Source of the DNA: Candidatus Uhrbacteria bacterium
GTDB lineage: Bacteria > Patescibacteriota > Patescibacteriia > UBA9934 > GWF2-40-263
NCBI GenBank assembly: GCA_016209325.1
Contig: JACQWJ010000035.1
Coordinates: 1-34,891, forward strand
Length of the DNA stretch: 34,891 bases
Direction: 5' to 3'
The first letter of the stretch is position 1; each line of letters begins with the position of its first letter. This document shows, one piece after another, positions 15,739 to 22,870 of the stretch. The position numbers were made by a program, and so were the translations under genes. Below the pieces are notes generated by a model that saw only the letters and a program-made list of their open reading frames with translations, had not been told where the DNA came from and ran no database searches.

Positions 15739-16290
15739 TTACGTGTTCCAGGTTTCCTTCAGTTTCCGCTTGAAGCGGTGACGCAGGTCGCTGAGGAAGT
15801 TCAGCTTGGCGCGGCGTACCTTGGCGACCTTTACGACTTCCACTTTAGCGATGACGGGGCTGTGCAGAGGGTAGATCTTTTCGACCCCGTAGCCCTTCTG
15901 CTCGCGGCGAATCGTCATGGTCTTGGTGATCCCCGCGCCGCGCATGCCGAGCACGATTCCTTGGAAGATCTGGATGCGCTGGCGCTCCTCGCCCTTGGCC
16001 GAGACGTCCTTGATCCGCTCGTGGACGCGCACCGTCATGCCCGGGCGGAGGTCGGTCGCCTGGACGACTTGGGCCGGGACGGATTCCGTTTCCGTGGGAA
16101 GTGTCGCCTCGCGAGGCGACACTTCTTCGTCTTCGTCCGTTTCCGTCGGCGTTTCGGGAGCGGCCGCCGCCTCTTGAGGCGGCGTTACGTTGGTGGTTCC
16201 GGACGCGGGTTCCGCGGCGGGGGCCGTCACGGGCTCGGCAACGGCGTCCTGTTGCTCGTCTTTCTTGTCTTCTGACATACTGTACATCAT
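15739..16290 (-). CDS. rplS: 50S ribosomal protein L19 with acidic N-terminal extension
   Basis: A 183-residue protein. The L19 core, about 105 residues, starts at TDLRPGMTVRVHERI and ends with the basic helix RHRFKRKLKETW. It contains IQIFQGIVLGMRGAGITKTMTIRR, typical of L19 at the 30S-50S interface. Upstream is an unusual extension of about 75 residues made of Ala, Pro, Glu and Thr. Two in-frame DNA palindromes fall in it. The start at 16290 is chosen because GAAGG lies 6 nt upstream; ATG codons at 16287 and 16278 are alternatives. A promoter is found at 16407-16435, giving a leader of about 110 nt, a length that could allow feedback control. Confidence 0.9.
   Translation of the reverse strand: MMYSMSEDKKDEQQDAVAEPVTAPAAEPASGTTNVTPPQEAAAAPETPTETDEDEEVSPREATLPTETESVPAQVVQATDLRPGMTVRVHERIKDVSAKGEERQRIQIFQGIVLGMRGAGITKTMTIRREQKGYGVEKIYPLHSPVIAKVEVVKVAKVRRAKLNFLSDLRHRFKRKLKETWNT
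16098..16125. repeat. 28-bp perfect palindrome inside rplS
   Basis: The arm GAAGTGTCGCCTCG is followed at once by its exact reverse complement. It encodes EVSPREATL in frame within the L19 extension. A perfect 28-bp palindrome is unexpected in coding DNA and resembles in-frame palindromic element insertions. Confidence 0.85.
16165..16184. repeat. Second in-frame hairpin inside rplS
   Basis: CGCCGCCTC and GAGGCGGCG flank TT, giving 9-bp arms. It encodes PPQEAAA within the same extension. The centre CCTC-GAGG is shared with the palindrome at 16098-16125. Confidence 0.75.
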
Positions 16291-16406
16291 TGCGCCTTCA
16301 AGAGGACCGGTTTTGGAACGTTCGTTCCACTGTTCTTCCTTTTCAGGAATAAACCGTTCATGGACAGGCGATCTGGAATTAAACAAGGAACCGAAATAGT
16401 GCCGCT

Positions 16407-16435
16407 AGATTAGCGGAAATGCCCATGCGCGTCAA
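16407..16435 (-). promoter_or_regulatory. Promoter of rplS
   Basis: On the minus strand TTGACG (16430-16435), 17 bases, TAATCT (16407-16412). The -10 box lies in a small dyad, CCGCTA-GAT-TAGCGG (16402-16416), which could be an operator. The start point is near 16400. Confidence 0.65.
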
Positions 16436-16473
16436 GCGGCGGGGTAAACGGCGGGGTAAACGCGCGTATGCGA

Positions 16474-16502
16474 TTGACACAGACGGAGTTTTTTGCTAAA
16501 AT
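16474..16502 (+). promoter_or_regulatory. Strong promoter of the coiled-coil protein gene
   Basis: TTGACA (16474-16479), 17 bases, TAAAAT (16497-16502). Transcription should start near 16509, about 28 nt before the ATG. It is divergent from the rplS promoter; two direct copies of GGCGGGGTAAAC (16438-16461) lie between them. Confidence 0.82.
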
Positions 16503-16503
16503 C

Positions 16504-16521
16504 AAAGCTAAATTTAGCTTT
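16504..16521. promoter_or_regulatory. Palindrome over the transcription start, possible operator
   Basis: AAAGCTAAATTTAGCTTT is an 18-bp perfect palindrome followed by TTT. Because the predicted start point lies inside it, the transcript would contain only half. That favours a protein-binding site over a terminator. The related word TTTAAGCTAAAAT occurs at 32113-32125. Confidence 0.5.
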
Positions 16522-16536
16522 TTTCTCTAGAAAAAT

Positions 16537-17529
16537 ATGGGCAGGGAATCTGCGGCACGCGCATACCCTTCATCTCCGGAACGCGACTTTGGTTCAAACC
16601 AGGGCCCGGAAGACGGACGCCAGCCGAGACCTGAGCTGCGGCTCGCCTCGTTCAATCCGGATATCCCGGCCTCCACTTCCGAGCGGCGCGGGGACCGTCC
16701 GGCGCCCCGCGAACTTTTGGATATGGAACGCGTACGGCCGGAGCCCGAGCCCGCGTCTGAACCCGTGGACGGGGTTCCGATCGCGCGCGAGCAGATGCGT
16801 TTTGCCGAGACGGACGACGCGGAAATTTTGGCCCCCATGGAGCGTCAGCTCGAAGAGTTCAACCGGCGCATTGCCAACCTTCGGCCAGTAAAACCGTCCT
16901 CGCGCGTTTCCGGGTGGATAAGCGGCTTAAAGAAACAGGCTGCGGTCATCTTGTCCTTTTCCAAACACGCAGGAGATCCTCTTTCTGAATTGCAGCAGCG
17001 GCGTGACATCCTTCAGGGAAGGATTACGCGCATACAAGAGAGCCGTAAGCGATTTAACGAGGAAATACAGCGGCCCGTCCTCGGGTCCAAATCCGTCGAG
17101 GTGTCTCCCCGTAACCGCGCGGATCAGATGGAAAAGGAGGCACGCATGTTGGAAGACGAGCTCCGAGAAGCCAAGGGGCGCGCCATGGGCCCCTACGGCG
17201 AGCGTCCGGACGACGCCGAGCGCGACCGGCGCAATACGGTCGCAAGCGCGACCTATACGGAACGCGATGCCGTCCGGCGCGAGCTCGCCACTGTCTCCGA
17301 TCTCGCTGAGCGCACGCGTCTAGAAAATTCCACTGCAAGACTGGAGGCGGAATTCCAGGAGAACATTTCCCAGCGCGATCGCACGGCCACGGACCACGTC
17401 CGTACGGGGCGCGCCAGTCGCTTTCAGGCCGTGAACACCGTCTTTAACCGCCTGGTCGACGTGCGCCGCCGTATTGCGGACGCTCGGGCTGCCACACGTG
17501 AGGAGACGGAAAGGAAAAAGGCGGCCTAA
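16537..17529 (+). CDS. Unknown charged coiled-coil protein
   Basis: A protein of 330 residues that I do not recognise. There is no signal peptide; one mildly hydrophobic patch (KKQAAVILSFS) lies near residue 135. Residues 1-85 are Pro/Arg/Glu-rich and disordered in appearance. From about 100 on there are long charged helices (MERQLEEFNRRIANL, then LQQRRDILQGRITRIQESRKRF, then EARMLEDELREAK and later segments). The helix-basic hydrophobic linker-helix pattern resembles the repeats of the following 1210-residue protein, so the two may be related and act together. It has its own strong promoter and no Shine-Dalgarno sequence. Confidence 0.72.
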   Translation: MGRESAARAYPSSPERDFGSNQGPEDGRQPRPELRLASFNPDIPASTSERRGDRPAPRELLDMERVRPEPEPASEPVDGVPIAREQMRFAETDDAEILAPMERQLEEFNRRIANLRPVKPSSRVSGWISGLKKQAAVILSFSKHAGDPLSELQQRRDILQGRITRIQESRKRFNEEIQRPVLGSKSVEVSPRNRADQMEKEARMLEDELREAKGRAMGPYGERPDDAERDRRNTVASATYTERDAVRRELATVSDLAERTRLENSTARLEAEFQENISQRDRTATDHVRTGRASRFQAVNTVFNRLVDVRRRIADARAATREETERKKAA

Positions 17530-17550
17530 AGCTAAAGCCCCCTTTGTCTT

Positions 17551-17579
17551 TTGGAGACAATCGGGAAGTAGGGTAAAAT
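17551..17579 (+). promoter_or_regulatory. Promoter of the large repeat protein gene
   Basis: TTGGAG (17551-17556), 17 bases, TAAAAT (17574-17579). The start point is near 17586, leaving a 29-nt leader. A small dyad, TTGTCT-TTTGG-AGACAA (17545-17561), covers the -35 box. Confidence 0.55.
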
Positions 17580-17614
17580 GGCATCAATTATTTTCAACCC
17601 CTTATCTTTTTGCT

Positions 17615-20600
17615 ATGCCAGGTCGAGGTGAAAGGTCATCTGCGGAACGCTTGGAAGACTTCGGTCCGAGTTTGCAAGTCGAGACGGAGGGCGAACAGGT
17701 TCGGGATACGACATCAGAAGAAGAAGGAGAGAATGCCATCGATCTTTTCGGGCTCCGAGAAGACAACGAGGTCGTCATGGGGGATAGAGAAAGTGCACGT
17801 GGTAACGTGCTTAGTATAGACCGGGCGAAGCGGGTGGCCGATGCCGGGCTGCATCTCGCCCCTGAACGGGCTTCCCGAATTGGCGAGGACGTCGTACAGA
17901 ACGAGAACACCTTCGCCAGCGCGCTGGAAACGCGCTTGGCGAGGCAGTTGTCCTTGGACGCGCGTCGTCAGTACGCCCAAACCCGCGCGCGGCTTATTCA
18001 GGAAGCGCGAGAGGATTTGGAAACGGTCAAGGAAGGGCTTGCCGAATTTTCTTCCAAGGAAAAGGCCGACATCCTCAGACGCTACCACGCCACCATCGAT
18101 TATAATCGCCGCCTGAAGGAGAAGATCAAATCTTCCCCCTTTGAGCAGAAGTTCAACGACGATCGAAGCCTTAGGGTTAGGGACCAAGAGCTTGCCCGCT
18201 TTGTGCAGGAGAACCCCGTGGAACCCGATACGCTGGTTCAGCAGGCGCGGGACGGGAGATTCGTGGTTCTAAGAGCCCGCAAGCGCCAGCTTGAGGACGT
18301 CGTTGCCCACGGCCCTTCAAAGATCGCCGTTTTGGAAGCGTCTCATCGTTTATCGGAGAAAAGGCAAGCGGAACTTCGTCTGGATAACCAGCCGACAGAC
18401 GGCGGGGCAGAGGATTCGCAGAGAATTACGAAACTGGAAGCCCAGATCGCCCTGGTTCAAGAACAGATCCGCGGAGGAAAGGAAGCGGGCCTGGGTCATA
18501 CGGAGATTTCGAACCTCGAACGTCAGCTGCAGACCCTCCGCGAGCTCGGAACAAGTGGTTCGAGCAATGGGCGCTCGTCTGGACAGGGCGGGTCCGAGCG
18601 GGTGCCTACCGAAGCTGATGAGGAGTTATCCGGGAACTTGCTGTTGGAAGAAGATGAACCTGTCGTTTCGATTCCTCAGCCGGACGTCGTCGCGCCAGCG
18701 CCTGACCAGCAAGTTGAACAGTCTCGCGCCGGTTTTGCGCAGGCATATGAGGCTTTGCGCGTTCAGACCGTAGATGGCACCCTCGAGGCTTACCTTCAGG
18801 AGAAATCGGCCGAGGGTGGGTTGAGTCCTGTGGAAACGGCTGCACTTCTACGCTTGACGGGTGATGCGTCTTTGTCTCAGGAAGTTCGAACACGTCTTGT
18901 CAGCCGGGATACGGCCATCGCTTTGTTGGACGTGCTGCAGGCATTCCTTAGAGAGCGGCCTGGGTCCAATTATTTGCATTTGGTCAACAGCATCGAGCGG
19001 GCGGCCCTTCCGTCGCATTTTCGGACCGAAGACCGGCGTCGTATCGCCCATGAGCTAGCGCTTGGGATCGACGCGCTGCGGGACGGCGGGGTGTACGACC
19101 AGATCCCGGCGGCGGTCGCGCGGGAATTCGATGAGCTGCGCCAGGCGTTCGAGCCCACCGGAGAGCAGCGGCGCGAATACCCCGTTCTCGAGCACTGGGG
19201 AAAGCACGTGGCCGAGAAGGACTATGGCCGCTTCATGCGGGCCATGGAGGATCTCGCCTCGCTCAAGGCGTTCGCAGATCAGATCGACGTTTTGCCCCTT
19301 TCCGTTCTTAAGGACAAGCTGCGCGCCTACCAGCCGGTGTTTGGCGTCTTAGGCGTGGATACCGCCCGCCTTCTGCGGCAAACGGACAAGGACCGGTCTC
19401 GCGTGCGTCTGGAACTCTTCAACCGCATCAGCCCGTTCCTCATGGAGGCCGCGGGCCGGGTCGTGGCCAACCGGGCGCAGCTTGAGCAGGAACGTCAGCC
19501 TAAGCCGGAATTGCAATTTTTGCAATTCCAAAAGGTTGCTCGAGACCTTGAGCAGCTCACGACCGCCGCCGCCAATACTCCTACTAAGAAGGACGTCGCT
19601 TTCGCACGCGGCAAATCCGTGCAAGAGTTGACTCCGGAGGAAATCGACGCTCCCCCCTCTTTCACTTTTGACCCAGAGCGCGGCCTTCAGGCCGTTGAAC
19701 CGGAGGTTGTGGCATCAACCACTGAGGACGAAGCGCCCGCGGAATTCCTTTACGACGAAAGGGTGGGAGCGGACGCTGAGCCGCCGCGTGCGTCGGTGAC
19801 GAAAGCGACTGATGGTGTGATGGGAGAGAATGCTGTTTCGGAATTTACGCTTGCATCTTCCCATGAATCTCTTGATATTTCGGAGGACGAAGAGGATGCG
19901 CCTCCCGCCGCTTCGGTTTCCCGACAAGACTCGGATTTTATAGAGACCGGCAGGTCTCCGCGTGACGTGACGGCGGAGCTTCGCCGGAGCGTTAAGCGTT
20001 ACGGCCGGCAGATCGACGATCTCCAGGTGCAGCTTAAGCTTCCACGCTGGAAGCGCACCGGCGTTGACGTCCTTCTTGGACGTGATACGGCGCCTCTTTG
20101 GAAGCGCGATCTACTGCCTCCTTCGGATAATGCGCTGAATGTGGAGATTCGTCGCTTGACGAACTTGCGCGGGATCGACCAGCGCGGCCTGCGTCCGCGC
20201 GAGGCTGCGGTACCCGTCACACAGGCGTTGGAGGCCGTCCTGCACCGTGCACGGGCCGAGCCCGTTTCGTTCGTCGACACTGCAGAACAGGTACGTGCGG
20301 AATTGCGTGTGGCAGACCATGTGGGCTCGTTCATCGACGCCTCCGAACAGCCGGCGGCGGCCGCTTCCGAGCACACCGCCCCGGCCGCGTCCGAGGATCT
20401 GCCTATGGCTGCGACTGTCGAGGTGAATATCCCCGCCGGGCTCATCCCGTCCACCGTCGGTCCCGCACCGGCCCCGGAACTGCTTGACGCGCATACCCGT
20501 CAGCTGCTCGAAGGCCTCGCGCGTACGACCAGGCAGATTCGCGATTTGGAGAGGGAGCTTGGCCTTCCGCGACGCAAACGCGATTCCATCGACACCGTGC

Positions 20601-21247
20601 TGGGCGTCGCTCCTGTTTCGCGTTGGAAGCGGCTCATTGAGCTGCCTCCGAGCGACGAGACCCTGCGCGATCGGATCGTGCACCTGAAACGTCTGCGTGC
20701 CATGGATCAGCGCGGCTTGGAAAGCCGGCGGAACACCGCGCCGCTTCCGTCCGTTCAAGAGCGTGTGGACAGCGCCCCGCGTCGCGCGCGCGCCGAAGCG
20801 GTTCCGTCCCCCGATGCCGCGCAGGTGGCGCGCGCGGAAATGCGCGCGGCCGATCGTGTCGGCTCTTCCATCGACGCCCCCGCCGCTCCCGAGCGGACCG
20901 CCCCGCCTTCGCTTGAAGGCCCACCGGCCGCGTCGACCATCGAGATGGACATCCCCCAGGTGTCCGAGGCCGCTCCCAGCCTGACGCCCGAGCAGCAACG
21001 TCTGCAGGATGAGATTGCCAGCATCGAGAACGAGCTCAGGGACGTGGTGGCCAAGCAGACTTGGAAAACATCCCAGAGAGCGCTTCCGTTCTACCGCCGC
21101 GACCTGCGTATGCTGACCGCTCCCTCCGATGTCAGGCTGCAGGAGGACCTGGAGAGTTTGCGGACGAGCCTGCGGCTCAAGACACGCACGCTTGAGACCG
21201 TGCGTCAGCTCGCCCGCGGCAGCTCCGAGACGCACGCAGTCACCTAA
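17615..21247 (+). CDS. Large cytoplasmic repeat/coiled-coil protein of unknown function
   Basis: A 1210-residue protein without signal peptide or membrane segment. An acidic N-terminus leads to charged helices at about 80-340 with a Gly/Ser-rich break (TSGSSNGRSSGQGG). A helical domain lies at about 375-690 and a Glu/Pro-rich linker at about 700-780. Then come two long tandem repeats of about 155 residues and one shorter partial copy. Each repeat starts with a helix ending in LPRWKR or LPRRKR, goes on to LPPSD and RLTNLR or HLKRLR, DQRGL, and in the full copies ARAE, GSSIDA and a Pro/Ala/Ser linker ending in NIP or DIP. No enzyme motif is visible, so a scaffold or filament role is only a guess. 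The ATG at 17615 follows the promoter; upstream codons overlap the previous gene. Confidence 0.75.
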   Translation: MPGRGERSSAERLEDFGPSLQVETEGEQVRDTTSEEEGENAIDLFGLREDNEVVMGDRESARGNVLSIDRAKRVADAGLHLAPERASRIGEDVVQNENTFASALETRLARQLSLDARRQYAQTRARLIQEAREDLETVKEGLAEFSSKEKADILRRYHATIDYNRRLKEKIKSSPFEQKFNDDRSLRVRDQELARFVQENPVEPDTLVQQARDGRFVVLRARKRQLEDVVAHGPSKIAVLEASHRLSEKRQAELRLDNQPTDGGAEDSQRITKLEAQIALVQEQIRGGKEAGLGHTEISNLERQLQTLRELGTSGSSNGRSSGQGGSERVPTEADEELSGNLLLEEDEPVVSIPQPDVVAPAPDQQVEQSRAGFAQAYEALRVQTVDGTLEAYLQEKSAEGGLSPVETAALLRLTGDASLSQEVRTRLVSRDTAIALLDVLQAFLRERPGSNYLHLVNSIERAALPSHFRTEDRRRIAHELALGIDALRDGGVYDQIPAAVAREFDELRQAFEPTGEQRREYPVLEHWGKHVAEKDYGRFMRAMEDLASLKAFADQIDVLPLSVLKDKLRAYQPVFGVLGVDTARLLRQTDKDRSRVRLELFNRISPFLMEAAGRVVANRAQLEQERQPKPELQFLQFQKVARDLEQLTTAAANTPTKKDVAFARGKSVQELTPEEIDAPPSFTFDPERGLQAVEPEVVASTTEDEAPAEFLYDERVGADAEPPRASVTKATDGVMGENAVSEFTLASSHESLDISEDEEDAPPAASVSRQDSDFIETGRSPRDVTAELRRSVKRYGRQIDDLQVQLKLPRWKRTGVDVLLGRDTAPLWKRDLLPPSDNALNVEIRRLTNLRGIDQRGLRPREAAVPVTQALEAVLHRARAEPVSFVDTAEQVRAELRVADHVGSFIDASEQPAAAASEHTAPAASEDLPMAATVEVNIPAGLIPSTVGPAPAPELLDAHTRQLLEGLARTTRQIRDLERELGLPRRKRDSIDTVLGVAPVSRWKRLIELPPSDETLRDRIVHLKRLRAMDQRGLESRRNTAPLPSVQERVDSAPRRARAEAVPSPDAAQVARAEMRAADRVGSSIDAPAAPERTAPPSLEGPPAASTIEMDIPQVSEAAPSLTPEQQRLQDEIASIENELRDVVAKQTWKTSQRALPFYRRDLRMLTAPSDVRLQEDLESLRTSLRLKTRTLETVRQLARGSSETHAVT
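19969..21230 (+). repeat. Coding tandem repeats of about 155 residues
   Basis: Copy 1 covers about 19969-20434, copy 2 about 20494-20959, and a partial copy 3 about 20995-21230. Shared landmarks in order are the WKR/RKR linker, LPPSD, DQRGL, RARAE, and DHVGSFIDA or DRVGSSIDA. The DNA copies differ at many third positions, so the duplication is not recent. Confidence 0.7.
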
Positions 21248-21265
21248 CCCTTTTACGCAATCGGT

Positions 21266-22012
21266 ATGCCTTTCCTCCTCATCCTCGTTGTCGTCGTCCT
21301 TCTCGCGAGCCTCCGCCAAGTGAATCAGTACGAGCGCGGGGTCAAGTTCACGATGGGGCGCTTCACGCGGATGGTCGATCCCGGCTGGCGTCTCGTCATC
21401 CCTGTTTTCCAGTCCATGCGGAAGGTCGACCTGCGCCTGAAGGCTGTCGACGTCCCGTCCCAGGACGCGATCACGAAGGACAACATCTCGGCCAAGATCA
21501 ACGCCGTCATCTACTACAAGATCGTCGACGCCGCGAAGTCGGTGATCGAGGTCGAGAATGTCTCGTACGCCGTGCTCCAGCTCGCCCAGACGACGATGCG
21601 GAACATCGTCGGGGAAGTGACGCTCGACGAGCTCCTGAGCCAGCGGAAGACCTTGTCCGAAAAGATCGAGAAGATCGTGGACGAGGCCACGATCAACTGG
21701 GGGGTCGAGGTCACCGCGGCCGAGCTGAAGGACATCAACCTGCCGACCGACATGGTGCGGACGATCGCCAAGCAGGCCGAGGCCGAGCGCGAGCGCCGTG
21801 CCGTTATCATCAACGCCGAAGGCGAGGTGATCGCGGCCGAGAACCTCGCGAAGGCCGCCGATATCCTCGCGGGCTCCGCCGGCGCTCTCCACCTGCGCAC
21901 CCTGAACTCGATTAACGACATCGCCTCCGACCAGTCGAACACGGTGGTGTTCACGGTCCCGCTCGAGATCCTGCGCGCGTTCACGGGGTTCCAAAACGGG
22001 GAGAAGAAGTGA
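21266..22012 (+). CDS. SPFH/stomatin-like membrane protein (slipin type)
   Basis: A 248-residue prohibitin-homology protein. Residues 1-16 form the N-terminal membrane anchor. VNQYERGVKFTMGRF, then DPGWRLVIPVFQSM, DLRLKAVDVPSQDAITKDN and INAVIYYKI are typical slipin landmarks, and the C-terminal helix AKQAEAERERRAVIINAEGE drives oligomerisation. Family members build membrane microdomain cages and often control FtsH-type proteases. No NfeD partner is next to it. It begins 18 nt after the large repeat protein and probably shares its transcript. Confidence 0.92.
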   Translation: MPFLLILVVVVLLASLRQVNQYERGVKFTMGRFTRMVDPGWRLVIPVFQSMRKVDLRLKAVDVPSQDAITKDNISAKINAVIYYKIVDAAKSVIEVENVSYAVLQLAQTTMRNIVGEVTLDELLSQRKTLSEKIEKIVDEATINWGVEVTAAELKDINLPTDMVRTIAKQAEAERERRAVIINAEGEVIAAENLAKAADILAGSAGALHLRTLNSINDIASDQSNTVVFTVPLEILRAFTGFQNGEKK

Positions 22013-22031
22013 GGCCGAAACAGACGCGGGC

Positions 22032-22058
22032 AAGGGCAGGTTTCAAACCTGCCCTTTT
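22032..22058 (+). terminator. Terminator after the SPFH gene
   Basis: AAGGGCAGG and CCTGCCCTT flank TTTCAAA, followed by TT. It lies 20 nt after the stop. Confidence 0.85.
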
Positions 22059-22083
22059 GCGTCCGTCATGCGTGCATCCATCC

Positions 22084-22192
22084 AAACCGCCCGTCTTCCT
22101 GAGCGAAGCGAAGGATCTTACCGCTTGTTCCAACCCGCGTTGGTTGGGACGCTCGCAAGATCCTTCCCGAGGCGGTCAGGATGGCGGGGTTT
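22084..22192. repeat. Imperfect inverted-repeat element
   Basis: About 109 bp that folds on itself. AAACC-GCC and TCCTGA (left) match TCAGGATGGCGGGGTTT (right), and inner arms AAGGATCTT (22111-22119) and AAGATCCTT (22157-22165) are exact. The words CCTGAGCGAAGCGAAGGATCTT-type are widespread in bacterial intergenic repeats. A half-site resembling it lies at 2052-2063. No gene is seen in 22013-22260. Confidence 0.6.
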
Positions 22193-22222
22193 TTGGTTTT
22201 TCCTCGCTTCTCTCCGCGTCGC

Positions 22223-22252
22223 TTGACCGAAGCCTGCCTAACCGGCTAGCGT
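22223..22252 (+). promoter_or_regulatory. Weak promoter candidate of ribE
   Basis: TTGACC (22223-22228), 18 bases, TAGCGT (22247-22252), which ends 8 nt before the ATG. If used, the mRNA is nearly leaderless. Confidence 0.35.
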
Positions 22253-22260
22253 ATGCGGGT

Positions 22261-22866
22261 ATGTACACAGGCATTGTCGCTGGATCGTTTCCGGTCACCC
22301 GCGTCCACGACCAGGAGGGGCTGCGCACCTTTGTGGTCGCGCTCGATACGGAGCGCCTCCACGGACTCAAAATCGGCGGCAGCGTTTCCGTAAGTGGTGT
22401 CTGTCTGACGGTCGTCGGCATCCAAAACGACCAGGTGACGTTCGACGCCATGCGGGAAACGCTCGAAAAGACGACCATCGGCTCGCTGACCGTCGGTGAT
22501 CGGGTGCATATTGAGCGTTCGGCGAAGATCGGCGACGAGATCGGGGGACATCTCATGTCGGGCCATGTGAGCGCCAAGGCGAAAGTCGTTTCTATCGAGC
22601 ATACTCCAAATAATTTCGTCCTGCGTCTTGAGCTTGATCCGGAGTGGATGAAGTACGTGTTTCCCAAGGGCTTCATCGCGGTTGATGGCGCAAGCCTCAC
22701 CGTCGTTGATACGTTTCCGGACGGCTTTACCGTCCACCTGATTCCGGAGACCCTGCTTCGGACGACGTTCGGGGAGAAGAAAGAAGGGGATTGGATAAAT
22801 ATTGAATGCGACCCCCAGACCCAGGCGATCGTCGAGACCGTCCGCCGTGTCATGGGCCAGGCCTGA
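22261..22866 (+). CDS. ribE: Riboflavin synthase alpha subunit
   Basis: A 201-residue protein with two lumazine-binding halves. The first starts MYTGIVAG and includes GVCLTVVG, and ERSAKIGDEIGGHLMSGHV. The second includes GFIAVDGASLTV and HLIPETLLRTTFGEKKEGDWINIE. The enzyme dismutates two 6,7-dimethyl-8-ribityllumazine molecules to riboflavin. The usual GHVDG reads GHVSA here. No other rib gene lies in the window, so the lumazine supply is unclear. The start at 22261 gives the family N-terminus; codons upstream run through the repeat element. It is followed by tsaD after 4 nt, so the three genes form an operon. Confidence 0.92.
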   Translation: MYTGIVAGSFPVTRVHDQEGLRTFVVALDTERLHGLKIGGSVSVSGVCLTVVGIQNDQVTFDAMRETLEKTTIGSLTVGDRVHIERSAKIGDEIGGHLMSGHVSAKAKVVSIEHTPNNFVLRLELDPEWMKYVFPKGFIAVDGASLTVVDTFPDGFTVHLIPETLLRTTFGEKKEGDWINIECDPQTQAIVETVRRVMGQA

Positions 22867-22870
22867 GCGT

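Noticed and set aside
16438-16461. Two direct copies of GGCGGGGTAAAC, considered as a CRISPR or iteron array
   Set aside because: Only two adjacent copies without spacers. It may be a minor promoter feature.
20111-22033. Long antisense open frame opposite the repeat protein and SPFH genes
   Set aside because: It spans two well-supported plus-strand genes and the gap between them, and its product is low-complexity His/Arg/Asp/Gly text typical of antisense GC-rich DNA.
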